This document shows, one piece after another, positions 8,322 through 16,139 of a stretch of 53,606 nucleotides of DNA. This DNA is from a virus, in IMG/VR virus record IMGVR_UViG_3300013212_000047, positions 1 to 53,606 of that record; one strand, given 5' to 3'. Each line of letters begins with the position of its first letter. Positions within the stretch are counted from its first letter, which is position 1. A program made the position numbers and the translations under genes. The notes under the pieces were generated by a model. It worked only from the letters and a program-made list of their open reading frames with translations, ran no database searches and was not told the DNA's origin.

Positions 8322-10051
8322 ACAAACTTGTCCTCATTGTTGTCGTTTAGCCACGATGACTTCCAAGGTTTCCCACGTTCTGTCTCAGGACATTTAACAG
8401 GATACTCTCTCCACATAACCCCATAGCGGCAACTGTCAAGCGCGTGGTCACTTTTAGTGCCTGCGTCGAGGTCTTCAGGATCTCGTGGGTCTGCCATTGC
8501 AGCGGTAAGCTCCCTGATGAGGTGAGGGCATGCGCGTCGTACAATTTTAAAACGAGGGTAATGAACGCCATCCTTGACACGTTTACCTGCTAGCCATTCT
8601 TTTAATCTACGCCAGCCAGCCTTGCGATCTTTGACTGCAGGCACAGCTGGTAGATTTCTCCTCCACCAAATTTCTACTGGATACTCACCAATACGTTGGT
8701 CGTGATTCTTTGGCGGAAAAGTATTCGCCCAGTCAAAAGCAATTGCTTCAATTTTGGTACGCCAAGGGCCGTCAAGTTTATCTGAAGCGACTGGCTCCGC
8801 CATCTTATGTTCTTTCAACATCTGAATTAAATCTTCAGCCTGTTTACTACTAACACGTCCGGCTTCGTAGATCTCACCTATAACGTATATGTCTTCATTC
8901 TCGTCAGATGCATATAGCAAAGTAGCGGCAGGCGCGCCTGTACCAAAGTCGTGCGATGCCCATACTCTCCACCAAGGTTGTACATCGACAGTGTCGATTA
9001 CGTGCCACGGCTTTCCAGATGGATCGTACTCCTGGAACTCCGGGAAGAATCGGCCACCAACACCAACTTCGTGCTGGCACTCGCGTAAGAATGAAATTAC
9101 ACCGTAGTCGTCAATCTCACGCTGGCACACACTTATATCTTTGTGTGACCACGTAGGAGTACCGCCTGTGATCTTGTATCCTGTACGCCCATCATCCCGT
9201 TCAAACGGCTCGTAAGTCAGCCCTTGAACAGCAGGGACAATAGGACTTTGTATGCGATGTTGAAGCATGTCCAACTCACCAGACAATACTTGTCCCATCA
9301 CACTGTTTGCGTGAATCTTGTTCTGCACAAAAACGATTGCACAGTCAGTACTCTTAGCTGGAAGAATCGTCTGTGTTATCGTAGAGATCTTTTTATCAAC
9401 ACGATTAACACTGTCATCAAGCTCATCAATGTCATCAAGGATGATGAAATCAGGACGAAGGTGGTCAAGTTTGACACCTCTTGCTCCAGTATCAAGACCA
9501 AACGCCAAAACGTTAAACCCATTAGCAGTCCTAAGCTTAGACGCATTCCAACCCTTTGAAAAGCCATACTTATTCAATGCCCTTTCAATTCCACAACGCT
9601 CCATCGTGTGGCCAATGTCTGATACGTGTCGATCGGCAGCTTCTTGGGTTGAACAGACATATAGTAGAAACCGGCGAGTACCCTTTACGGCAATGCGAGC
9701 TGCAATATGCTCCATGGTGGTAGACTTGCCACCACCACGAAACCAGCACTCGATCAATGCTGGCGGAGCGACCCCAGGCGTTATAGCTTCAGCCCATTCC
9801 CACGCTCGCTCGTGATGTGTACCAAGGGAGCTAGACATAGCATGTGGTGCATATGTCCTAAGCCATTGTTTGTAATCCAAGCTAGAACCATCCACGGCAA
9901 ATGCCCTCCCACTATCATAATCACCTGTCTTGATAACGTCTTCAATCTGTCCATCAAGAGCTTGAAGTAGGGCTAAGGCAAGTGGCTTATCACTGCGTGT
10001 GTACTGCTTAAACTCATCGCTAATATTTTTACTGAATCTGCTTTGGGCCAT
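8318..10051 (-). CDS. terL: Terminase large subunit
   Basis: 577 residues from the ATG at 10051, which has GGAGAAG upstream; a TTG 12 bases earlier is possible. ATPase motifs are visible: Walker A-like WFRGGGKSTTMEH at about residue 105 and Walker B FIILDDIDELDD at about 200-212. The C-terminal nuclease half shows SHDFGTGAPA (about 365) and SDHALDSCRYG (about 540), which carry acidic residues expected for RNase H-fold metal binding. It pumps DNA into the head through the portal and cuts concatemers. It overlaps the small-terminase candidate by 23 bases. Confidence 0.93.
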   Translation of the reverse strand: MAQSRFSKNISDEFKQYTRSDKPLALALLQALDGQIEDVIKTGDYDSGRAFAVDGSSLDYKQWLRTYAPHAMSSSLGTHHERAWEWAEAITPGVAPPALIECWFRGGGKSTTMEHIAARIAVKGTRRFLLYVCSTQEAADRHVSDIGHTMERCGIERALNKYGFSKGWNASKLRTANGFNVLAFGLDTGARGVKLDHLRPDFIILDDIDELDDSVNRVDKKISTITQTILPAKSTDCAIVFVQNKIHANSVMGQVLSGELDMLQHRIQSPIVPAVQGLTYEPFERDDGRTGYKITGGTPTWSHKDISVCQREIDDYGVISFLRECQHEVGVGGRFFPEFQEYDPSGKPWHVIDTVDVQPWWRVWASHDFGTGAPAATLLYASDENEDIYVIGEIYEAGRVSSKQAEDLIQMLKEHKMAEPVASDKLDGPWRTKIEAIAFDWANTFPPKNHDQRIGEYPVEIWWRRNLPAVPAVKDRKAGWRRLKEWLAGKRVKDGVHYPRFKIVRRACPHLIRELTAAMADPRDPEDLDAGTKSDHALDSCRYGVMWREYPVKCPETERGKPWKSSWLNDNNEDKFV

Positions 10052-10832
10052 CGTCTTCTCCAACTATGGTTGCGTCAATAATAGGCTCAGACTCAAGTTC
10101 TTGTGAATACATACGCATTAACTTATTGATGCCAGATCTGATAGACACCAAAACTTCCTGGTCTCGTACACTTCCTTTTACGACCTCTACAATTTGCATA
10201 ACTAGCATCATGGCTTGATTAGCTTCTATAGTGTACGCCTTGGTTGCCATCATCCTCTGTTCTTTCTCGACAAGGTCTGAACGACGCTCGATTAACTCAA
10301 GGACATCCTTAGATGCAGAGTATTCATCCATTCGTTCTTTGAGTAAGTCACCTATCTGTTCGAAGGCATCGATAAAGTCAGGGCTTCCAAGTTTAGACTG
10401 CGCGAGATAATAAGCTGACTCTACTTTACGATACTGCTCTAATCCAACGCCTTCTGCAGCAGCTTCTGCACGAACATCAACTAAAGCTGTGACGTATGCA
10501 GTGTCATCACGAAGACTAAATAGATCTGGATCATCTCTATACTTATCAACCTTATCAAGTAATTGTGCGCCTACTTTTTTAAAACGTACGCGCTCTTTCT
10601 GGAATAAATGATTCAAGTACTGCGGTTTCTCACTTTTAAGTAAATGGATCTGTCCGTGAGATGAGCAATACTTTTGATCTTTTAGTGCAGGATTTTTACA
10701 CTGACGTTTTGAACCATTAGACGTAATCATTGCTTCACAGCATTTAGCATAATGTCCACCAGATAGGCGTTTGTATACACCATCTTGGCGCTCTACGTAT
10801 GAAGGATCATCAACTCCTTGGGAATCTAGCAT
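10029..10832 (-). CDS. Terminase small subunit candidate (zinc-finger type)
   Basis: 267 residues from the ATG at 10832. Longer upstream frames would overlap the divergent gene and are rejected because a TATACT box lies exactly 6 bases before this ATG. Residues C31, C32, C45, C56 and H59 (CKNPALKDQKYCSSHG) form a small zinc-binding knuckle of the type I know from phage DNA-packaging or small-terminase-like proteins. The rest is helical and charged. It lies immediately upstream of the large terminase with overlap. The DNA-recognition role is inferred from position. Confidence 0.6.
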   Translation of the reverse strand: MLDSQGVDDPSYVERQDGVYKRLSGGHYAKCCEAMITSNGSKRQCKNPALKDQKYCSSHGQIHLLKSEKPQYLNHLFQKERVRFKKVGAQLLDKVDKYRDDPDLFSLRDDTAYVTALVDVRAEAAAEGVGLEQYRKVESAYYLAQSKLGSPDFIDAFEQIGDLLKERMDEYSASKDVLELIERRSDLVEKEQRMMATKAYTIEANQAMMLVMQIVEVVKGSVRDQEVLVSIRSGINKLMRMYSQELESEPIIDATIVGEDDGPKQIQ

Positions 10833-10855
10833 ACTGCAAGTATACTGGCACCATG
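10818..10855. promoter_or_regulatory. Shared palindromic -10 of two divergent leaderless genes
   Basis: The 20 bases between the two start codons hold the perfect palindrome AGTATACT (10839-10846). Read rightward it gives TATACT, 6 bases, ATG at 10853; read leftward it gives TATACT, 6 bases, ATG at 10832. Rightward -35 candidate is TTGGGA (10818-10823) with a 17-base spacer; leftward, TTTGTT with 16 bases. No Shine-Dalgarno fits on either side. The GCAAGTA motif overlaps the rightward -10. Confidence 0.75.
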
Positions 10856-11110
10856 TCAAAAACAAAGCCAGCTCATTACCGTAATAGCAAAATAGATGCC
10901 TGCGATGTAGCTGATGACTGGGCGTTGAATCGGTGGCCTGCCGCCGCATTAAAGTACATTCAGCGAGCTGGCTCAAAACCTAACGAACTTTATGAGGACG
11001 ATATCCTCAAGGCTATATGGTATTTGTCCAGAGATCTAACCGGTAACAAGGGTATCTGTGACCATGTGATTAACACAGTCATAGACAACATAAAGAAAGA
11101 AGAAGCCTAG
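10853..11110 (+). CDS. DUF3310-like small phage protein
   Basis: 85 residues. The string DDWALNRWPAAALKYIQRAG matches the core of DUF3310 proteins (a tryptophan- and aromatic-containing helix followed by KYIxRAG). This family is common in phages and its biochemical role is unsettled. It is the only plus-strand gene inside the minus-strand virion operon. Its start appears leaderless, and its stop TAG shares the palindrome CTAG with the stop of the convergent neighbour. Leftward virion transcription would run antisense across it. Confidence 0.75.
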   Translation: MSKTKPAHYRNSKIDACDVADDWALNRWPAAALKYIQRAGSKPNELYEDDILKAIWYLSRDLTGNKGICDHVINTVIDNIKKEEA

Positions 11111-11973
11111 AGGCCCAGCTTTGTGCCGGCTTTTCCTGTAACCGCACCTAGTGCTTTCTTACCCATACCCTTGACTGCTTGCTTTGTTCCATAGAACGTA
11201 GCACGTTTAGCCAAGTTGCTAATAATTGGATTCTTTGATCCTAAAGCAGCACGAACTCCCATACCTCCAGCTTTAGCAAATGGTATGCCACGCAGGATGG
11301 TGTCATATGGGTTAAAAGGAGCTGCAGACATACCAGGCATAGTTGCTGATGGAGTCGTACCTTCAGGGTTGTAAGGTGCGTATCCTGGCTCACCGCGTTT
11401 GGCTGGTCTAGTATTTGCAATACGATAGTCATTTTTAGTCAGACCTGAAACTGTACCTGACTTACCTTTTGAACCAATGTAATCAACAATTCCGGTAAGA
11501 GCTGTAGGGTTAAACCCACGTTGTTGTGCCTCAGTAAGCATCCTATCCAATTGCATGTAATTACCAGGAGTGTATTGATTTTTACTAACCATGTTAGTTA
11601 CGTGATTATGCAATTGCTGACGCAACAATAAAGCCATCTCATCATCTTGCGAAGGGCCTGCTGGAGCAGGGTTACGCATATCAGCGGTAAGCCCTGCCAG
11701 CATAGGATTAGAATTTGCAAGTAGATCCATTATGTCTGGTTGTAAATCCTGAGAGACTACATTGTTTAATGCCCGGCCAGCCTGCCTTGCACGATAACCA
11801 AGATGACCAGGCACTTTTTCTAAACCAGGTAAAACACTACCTAAACCTGATTTAACACCCTCGTAACCGCTTTTTATACCGGAGCCAAGAAGGCCAAATA
11901 TACCGCCAGCCATATTGCGAGTATCACGAAGTGTGGTTGCACCACTACCAATGTATTCAGGATCTTGAGGCAT
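11107..11973 (-). CDS. Putative internal virion protein, Gly/Ala-rich
   Basis: 288 residues. It starts with a Gly-rich amphipathic region (GIFGLLGSGIKSGYEGVKSG), has a helical middle and a basic Gly/Ala/Lys-rich C-terminus. This composition resembles proteins packaged in the head and ejected with DNA, but I recognise no family. It overlaps the preceding gene by 17 bases and ends at CTAG shared with the opposing gene. It is placed with two other basic proteins upstream of the terminase genes. Confidence 0.55.
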   Translation of the reverse strand: MPQDPEYIGSGATTLRDTRNMAGGIFGLLGSGIKSGYEGVKSGLGSVLPGLEKVPGHLGYRARQAGRALNNVVSQDLQPDIMDLLANSNPMLAGLTADMRNPAPAGPSQDDEMALLLRQQLHNHVTNMVSKNQYTPGNYMQLDRMLTEAQQRGFNPTALTGIVDYIGSKGKSGTVSGLTKNDYRIANTRPAKRGEPGYAPYNPEGTTPSATMPGMSAAPFNPYDTILRGIPFAKAGGMGVRAALGSKNPIISNLAKRATFYGTKQAVKGMGKKALGAVTGKAGTKLGL

Positions 11974-12979
11974 TTGCGTTTGCTTTCATTTCTGACATTG
12001 ACGTATTAGGCGCGTAACGACCACGATATTCTTCGAGCAAAGCTTTACCACGTCCAGGATAACGCTTATCGTAATCTTCAGTAACACCCTTATCTTTAAA
12101 GTCTTTTAAAGAAGTCTGATCGGCAATCTCGCGTTCAAACTTATTCATAATCCGTTGACCTTGATCTTGATCCAATCCGTCACGCTGAAGCATAGCAGCA
12201 AGATGCTTTCGTCCAACTGTAACACCGCGTTGAACAGTGGCGTCAAAGGCTTCGCCCAAGTATGACTTAGTGTCTCGTACAGCGCGTTGTTGATTACGCA
12301 TCTGACTGGTCATACTGCTGCTTTCGCTACCTCGACTTGGTTCACTGCTATTAGCGCGATAACTCCTAGACTCACCATAAGATCTTTGCTGTGGTTCAGA
12401 AGGTGCAGGTGCTGATTGATTGCTATTAGAGTTAACGTTTACGTTAAACTCATTAGACTGTCGGTCAGCTTGTGGTTCCTGTTGGTAAGCCATCATTGAA
12501 CGGCCTGGAATTTTCAAGTCTTCGAATTTAGGTGGTACGGGTTTAGGTATAACACTTTGACGACCACGCAAAAGACCACCTACGTAACTAACGGCGCCTA
12601 CTGTTGGTACAGCAATAGCTGCCCCAATAGCAAGCTTTTTGTTTTTAGCTGCTAATGAACGAGCAATGGCAGCTGTCTTCTTAACTCCCTTGAGACCAAT
12701 CGCGCGATCACGTCGTACTAAGTCAACCAATCGACCAACTTGACGAGAGTTTCTAGACTTAGCGGCTTTAAGTTCTGCCTCGCGAATACTTTCAGCAACA
12801 CTCAACGCCCTTCGCGTACCTTCACGGCCAACACTTAAGCCAGCTTCTCTTTCACTCTGACCCCATGGTGACCAATCAAATCTTCGTCGCCTTACGGGAG
12901 TGCGCGATGCAACTTCGTCAAATGATGGAACACTGCGTCCACTTAAAGTATCAGAACGACTTGTAGTTTCACTAGCCAT
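11957..12979 (-). CDS. Basic virion-associated protein, paralogue B
   Basis: 340 residues, basic, with an Arg/Lys-rich N-terminal half, a hydrophobic Ala/Gly segment (IGAAIAVPTVGAVSYVGG) and a Ser/Asn/Gln-rich linker. Its C-terminal 105 residues (SYLGEAFDATVQRGVTVGR onward) match the C-terminus of the next upstream gene (DYMGESFDASLRKGVATGR), with similar spacing to EYRGRYAPN versus AYRGRFGNY. The two are diverged tandem duplicates. DNA binding or ejection is plausible from charge; no catalytic motif is visible. Confidence 0.6.
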   Translation of the reverse strand: MASETTSRSDTLSGRSVPSFDEVASRTPVRRRRFDWSPWGQSEREAGLSVGREGTRRALSVAESIREAELKAAKSRNSRQVGRLVDLVRRDRAIGLKGVKKTAAIARSLAAKNKKLAIGAAIAVPTVGAVSYVGGLLRGRQSVIPKPVPPKFEDLKIPGRSMMAYQQEPQADRQSNEFNVNVNSNSNQSAPAPSEPQQRSYGESRSYRANSSEPSRGSESSSMTSQMRNQQRAVRDTKSYLGEAFDATVQRGVTVGRKHLAAMLQRDGLDQDQGQRIMNKFEREIADQTSLKDFKDKGVTEDYDKRYPGRGKALLEEYRGRYAPNTSMSEMKANANASRS

Positions 12980-14076
12980 TATGAACCTCTTTTAGCGGCG
13001 CCAGCTTTTGCCATAGCCTCGATTTCAGTTGCTGTAGCATTTTTGCGATAATTACCAAAGCGTCCACGATAAGCAGCAAGAAGATTTTTTTGTGATTGAT
13101 CGGAGTCAGAATTCTTCAAATAACCAACACCACGATCGCGGCCAAGAAGCGTATCCTTAGCGATTCGGCGATCATATTGATCAAGAAGTGTACGCTGTCG
13201 CTTACTGTCAACTTTGTCTGATGCAAGTTGTTGCTCGAGATAATTGCGTCCAGTGGCAACACCCTTACGCAGAGATGCGTCAAATGACTCACCCATGTAA
13301 TCGCGATCTGGGCGAACAGCTTTAGCTGATGCGCGCATATCACCTTGCAATACTGCACCAATACCAGTTGTTGAGTCAGTTCTTGTTACAGGTGATTGAC
13401 TTGTAGACGTTGAATCTGAGGGACTGGTTGACTCAGATGATCTAGATGAACTAAGGTTAGCGGCAGCAATAGACGCAGATGTTGGGGTTGTTTGTCTTGC
13501 CGTTTCAGCAAAACGTTCGTTACGTTGGGCCTCTCCTTTATTTCCGTTTAATTTGCGCTGAACAGCAGATACGCCCGAAGCAAGACCGTAGCTAGTAGGC
13601 ACAGCAGCTGCTACCGCTGCTGGAATTGCTCGCTTCATATTAAGCCCAGTACCAGCAGTACCCTGCGTAAAGTAACGTCGGCCTACAACGCTAGCACGAC
13701 GCAATACGCCGCCTGACGCTGATTTTTTTACACCAGGCATAGCCCCTTTAGCCGGAGTGTCACCTTTACCAAAACTACCACTAGCCGGAGTGTCACCTTT
13801 ACCAAAACTACCACCAGGTGTTGTCGATGGAAGAGTCCTTCTACCTGCCGTTTCTGACGTTTCCTCCCCTACGCTATTGAATCGAGTTTCTGGTTTCCCT
13901 GGTGTAGCTGGGCGTATTCGAGGACGAGGACTTGTATACTCTGTTGGACGAACGCGAGTAATAGTTCTTTTAGCTACATCACGAGGTACACGTTTAGCTG
14001 CACCTTCTGCTCCTCGACCCAGCAACTTGCCACCACGGCCAACCACAGCAGCCGTAAACCTACCCAGTACACTCAT
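12979..14076 (-). CDS. Basic virion-associated protein, paralogue A
   Basis: 365 residues, highly basic, Ser/Thr-rich. A tandem duplication of about 33 bases (roughly 13755-13820) encodes GSFGKGDTPA twice. A hydrophobic Ala-rich segment (RAIPAAVAAAVPTSYGLASG) lies mid-protein, followed by a low-complexity Ser/Thr linker and the C-terminal domain shared with paralogue B. ATG overlaps the upstream stop. As with its duplicate, a role inside the capsid or during DNA delivery is inference from charge, linker and operon. Confidence 0.6.
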   Translation of the reverse strand: MSVLGRFTAAVVGRGGKLLGRGAEGAAKRVPRDVAKRTITRVRPTEYTSPRPRIRPATPGKPETRFNSVGEETSETAGRRTLPSTTPGGSFGKGDTPASGSFGKGDTPAKGAMPGVKKSASGGVLRRASVVGRRYFTQGTAGTGLNMKRAIPAAVAAAVPTSYGLASGVSAVQRKLNGNKGEAQRNERFAETARQTTPTSASIAAANLSSSRSSESTSPSDSTSTSQSPVTRTDSTTGIGAVLQGDMRASAKAVRPDRDYMGESFDASLRKGVATGRNYLEQQLASDKVDSKRQRTLLDQYDRRIAKDTLLGRDRGVGYLKNSDSDQSQKNLLAAYRGRFGNYRKNATATEIEAMAKAGAAKRGS

Positions 14077-14318
14077 TATTTAGCCCTAGCCCTTCCTTTG
14101 TAACCTTTACCAACAACAATCTTGTTACCCTTGACGTGTTCTTTGCGTTCCATCTTCATCAGGTCAGACATAGAAAGCTTACGCTTTAATCCATGTTCTT
14201 TAATTTCCATAGCAGGTAACTGCCCCATAGTAGGGATACTAGATAGGCCATGTTCCTTACGTTCTATGGACGGTAAGTTACGCATAAAGAAACGAGTGCT
14301 GTTGATGTTTTTATTCAA
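14076..14318 (-). CDS. KEHG-repeat small protein
   Basis: Up to 80 residues. It contains three spaced repeats: IERKEHGL, MEIKEHGLK and MERKEH, separated by about 20 residues of Leu/Met/Pro/Ser-rich sequence. The start is uncertain: TTG at 14318 lies just after the upstream stop and could be coupled, while ATG at 14285 would give 69 residues and lacks a ribosome site. The C-terminus is very basic. Similar short proteins with KEHG-type repeats occur near virion genes of some phages; function unknown. Confidence 0.55.
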   Translation of the reverse strand: MNKNINSTRFFMRNLPSIERKEHGLSSIPTMGQLPAMEIKEHGLKRKLSMSDLMKMERKEHVKGNKIVVGKGYKGRARAK

Positions 14319-14319
14319 A

Positions 14320-14418
14320 TCAACAACCTTTTTTCTTGCACCCTGGACACTTACAACCCTTTGGATGCGGCTTCTTAATACCCATCAAATCAGACATACC
14401 TTTTACAACTTTTGCCAT
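14320..14418 (-). CDS. Cys-rich 32-residue leader protein of the virion operon
   Basis: 32 residues starting MAKVVKGMSDLMGIKKP and ending in CKCPGCKKKGC, a four-cysteine basic tail that could bind zinc. AGAGGTG lies at good distance before the ATG. It shares the word MSDLM with the KEHG-repeat protein downstream. It is the first gene after the leftward promoter at 14459-14486. Too short for family assignment; the ribosome site and operon position support it. Confidence 0.55.
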   Translation of the reverse strand: MAKVVKGMSDLMGIKKPHPKGCKCPGCKKKGC

Positions 14419-14458
14419 AATTCACCTCTATACGATTGTACTCTACGTGAAACCGTGT

Positions 14459-14487
14459 TTTATAACTGGCAAGTAAGCAGGTACAAT
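14459..14487. promoter_or_regulatory. Nested divergent promoters: virion operon versus dut
   Basis: Leftward: -35 TTGTAC (complement of 14481-14486), 16-base spacer, -10 TATAAA (complement of 14459-14464), leading to the virion operon. Rightward: TTTATA (14459-14464), 17 bases, -10 TACAAT (14482-14487), then 6 bases to the dut ATG. Each -10 therefore lies on the other's -35, so both cannot be occupied at once. GCAAGTA (14469-14475) sits in the middle and is a candidate regulator site. Confidence 0.6.
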
Positions 14488-14493
14488 GCTTGA

Positions 14494-14952
14494 ATGAACG
14501 AATCAATAACACTACCTTTTGTAGCTGTAGATGGAATGAGGCCTACTCTACCAACTAGGGCTACTGAAGGATCCGCTGGCTTTGACTTATACGCTTGTAT
14601 TGACAAGATGATTACAATCACTCCAGGTAAACGAGCATTAATTGAGACCGGGTGGAAACTAACCATGCCAAAGAATATGGTGTGTTTTGTTGTTCCACGT
14701 AGTGGACTTGCTTGGAAAAACGGCATTACTGTATTGAATACTCCAGGCACTATTGACAGTGACTACCGTGGGTCAATCAAGGTTATCCTCATTAACCACG
14801 CTGACGAACCATTCTTCGTTCTGCCAAACATGCGTGTTGCGCAACTAGTATTTTCTACCGTGATAGATATGAGTATTGTAGCTGTAGAAACAGGAAAGCT
14901 GTTTGACGAAACGAGTCGCGGATCAGGTGGATTTGGGAGTACAGGTGTATGA
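14494..14952 (+). CDS. dut: dUTPase
   Basis: 152 residues, the normal length of trimeric dUTPases. All key motifs are visible: SAGFDLYA, VPRSGLAWKNGI, VLNTPGTIDSDYRG, MRVAQLVF and the C-terminal RGSGGFGSTG arm that closes over the nucleotide. It hydrolyses dUTP to dUMP and pyrophosphate, keeping uracil out of phage DNA and supplying dUMP for ThyX, which is the next gene (overlapping by 4 bases). The start is apparently leaderless: TACAAT, 6 bases, ATG. Confidence 0.97.
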   Translation: MNESITLPFVAVDGMRPTLPTRATEGSAGFDLYACIDKMITITPGKRALIETGWKLTMPKNMVCFVVPRSGLAWKNGITVLNTPGTIDSDYRGSIKVILINHADEPFFVLPNMRVAQLVFSTVIDMSIVAVETGKLFDETSRGSGGFGSTGV

Positions 14953-15566
14953 GGCAACACGCTAGACTTATCTGGATTACGGAAGATGCAGAGAAGCATA
15001 TTGCTTACTGCGCGCGCGTGAGTAACCCTGCTAATCAAGAGAATGAAGAGTTCTCTAAATTACTTGCGTATTGCAAGAAAAAAGGCCATTGGTCTGTATT
15101 TGAAATGGCAAGTGCATGCTTTGAGATCAAAACTACCGTCGCCATTGCACAGCAAATGGTTCGCCACAAATCATTTTCTTTTCAAGTGTTCTCACAACGA
15201 TACAGCCCAGTAACCGAAATGCCCGATCCAATTAGGTTACGGCTAAAACACCCAACTAATAGACAATCATCTATTGACGTAAGTGAGTCTGGTATTTTGG
15301 ACTACTTGGAAATGGAAGCAGATGAATCGGTATCTCTTGCGTATGCAACATACGACAAGATGATAGCCGGCGGAGTAGCTCCAGAAACAGCCCGTAACGT
15401 ATTACCTATGTGTACGCCTACAACGCTGTACATGTCAGGCACATTACGTAGCTGGATTCATTACCTGGAAACCCGTCTTGACGAAGGGGCGCAAGGCGAG
15501 CATCAGGATATTGCAAAGTTAATACACGCAATCCTGAAAAACAGATGCCCTACAATTTGGGAGTAA
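14949..15566 (+). CDS. thyX: Flavin-dependent thymidylate synthase
   Basis: 205 residues. The ThyX signature appears as QQMVRHKSFSFQVFSQRYS at about residues 67-85 (the usual RHR is RHK here), preceded by HWSVFEMASACFEIKT, which matches the family's FAD/dUMP-binding H-x-S-x-x-E start. It makes dTMP from dUMP with methylene-tetrahydrofolate, FAD and NADPH. It overlaps dut as ATGA and the two form one nucleotide unit. Confidence 0.95.
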   Translation: MRQHARLIWITEDAEKHIAYCARVSNPANQENEEFSKLLAYCKKKGHWSVFEMASACFEIKTTVAIAQQMVRHKSFSFQVFSQRYSPVTEMPDPIRLRLKHPTNRQSSIDVSESGILDYLEMEADESVSLAYATYDKMIAGGVAPETARNVLPMCTPTTLYMSGTLRSWIHYLETRLDEGAQGEHQDIAKLIHAILKNRCPTIWE

Positions 15567-15568
15567 AA

Positions 15569-15832
15569 ATGGAAGAAACACAAGTAATTGAGGAGCCTAA
15601 AGAACAGACTCCTAATGAGAAGCTGCAGTATCCACTATCAGAACGCGAGCTTGAGATCTTACTAATGTTGCCACGCAACCGTACAGCTAAGATGATGGGC
15701 GTCGCGTTGGGTATCTCGCACCGTACAGTTCAGTTCCATATGGACAACCTGTACTGGAAACTTGGTGTAAGTGGGATGAACGCTAAAGATCGTGCAGTCC
15801 GCAAAGGACGCGAACTCGGCCTAATTAAGTAA
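15569..15832 (+). CDS. LuxR/GerE-type helix-turn-helix protein
   Basis: 87 residues from the ATG two bases after the thyX stop, with GGGAG upstream. LSERELEILLMLPRN, then GISHRTVQFHMDNLYWKLGV and RAVRKGRELGLI align with the four-helix GerE DNA-binding domain (TxREhEhLxLh..., TVkxHhxxIhxKLgV...). No receiver or ligand domain is fused, so it is a bare DNA-binding module like GerE. A strong terminator follows. A second, more divergent protein of this type is encoded at 35303. It is a candidate phage transcription regulator. Confidence 0.8.
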   Translation: MEETQVIEEPKEQTPNEKLQYPLSERELEILLMLPRNRTAKMMGVALGISHRTVQFHMDNLYWKLGVSGMNAKDRAVRKGRELGLIK

Positions 15833-15834
15833 AG

Positions 15835-15862
15835 AAACCCCCTCATTACGAGGGGGTTTTTT
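15835..15862. terminator. Bidirectional intrinsic terminator
   Basis: Stem AAACCCCCTC / GAGGGGGTTT of 10 perfect pairs with a 5-base loop, followed by further T residues on the plus strand and TTTCTTT on the minus strand. It separates the dut-thyX-regulator unit from the convergent SSB operon, whose last gene ends inside it. Confidence 0.9.
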
Positions 15863-16139
15863 AAAACCTGTGAAGATACACCGGAGTGTAAGGGCCTACA
15901 TAGGCTCCGATAGTGTTGAAATTGAGGTACTCAATAGCTTCATCACTGTCCATACCATCTCGTTCTATAAGTATGTCAACCATCAGCTGAAAGTCATATG
16001 TTGCAACTTCAAGTTGTCCATCGACAGTCCACACAGAAGACATACCTATAAGAGCATCTTCAAACCCATCGGCAGTCACTGCCTCTGGTGGCAGCATTTC
16101 TGCTGCCACCACTGCGTTGGTTAGAAGATGCTTATCCAA
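15861..16139 (-). CDS. Hypothetical protein downstream of SSB
   Basis: 92 residues if it starts at TTG 16139, which overlaps the SSB stop and has GAGGA 5 bases upstream; an ATG at 16097 (78 residues, no ribosome site) is the alternative. The acidic sequence contains MLPPEAVTADGFEDALIGM, VDILIERDGMDSDEAIEYL and GAYVGPYTPVYLH. I recall similar small phage proteins of unknown function but cannot name a family. The stop lies in the terminator. Confidence 0.65.
   Translation of the reverse strand: MDKHLLTNAVVAAEMLPPEAVTADGFEDALIGMSSVWTVDGQLEVATYDFQLMVDILIERDGMDSDEAIEYLNFNTIGAYVGPYTPVYLHRF

Noticed and set aside
9318-9815. 165-codon plus-strand frame
   Set aside because: Antisense to the terminase ATPase motifs, with no ribosome site.
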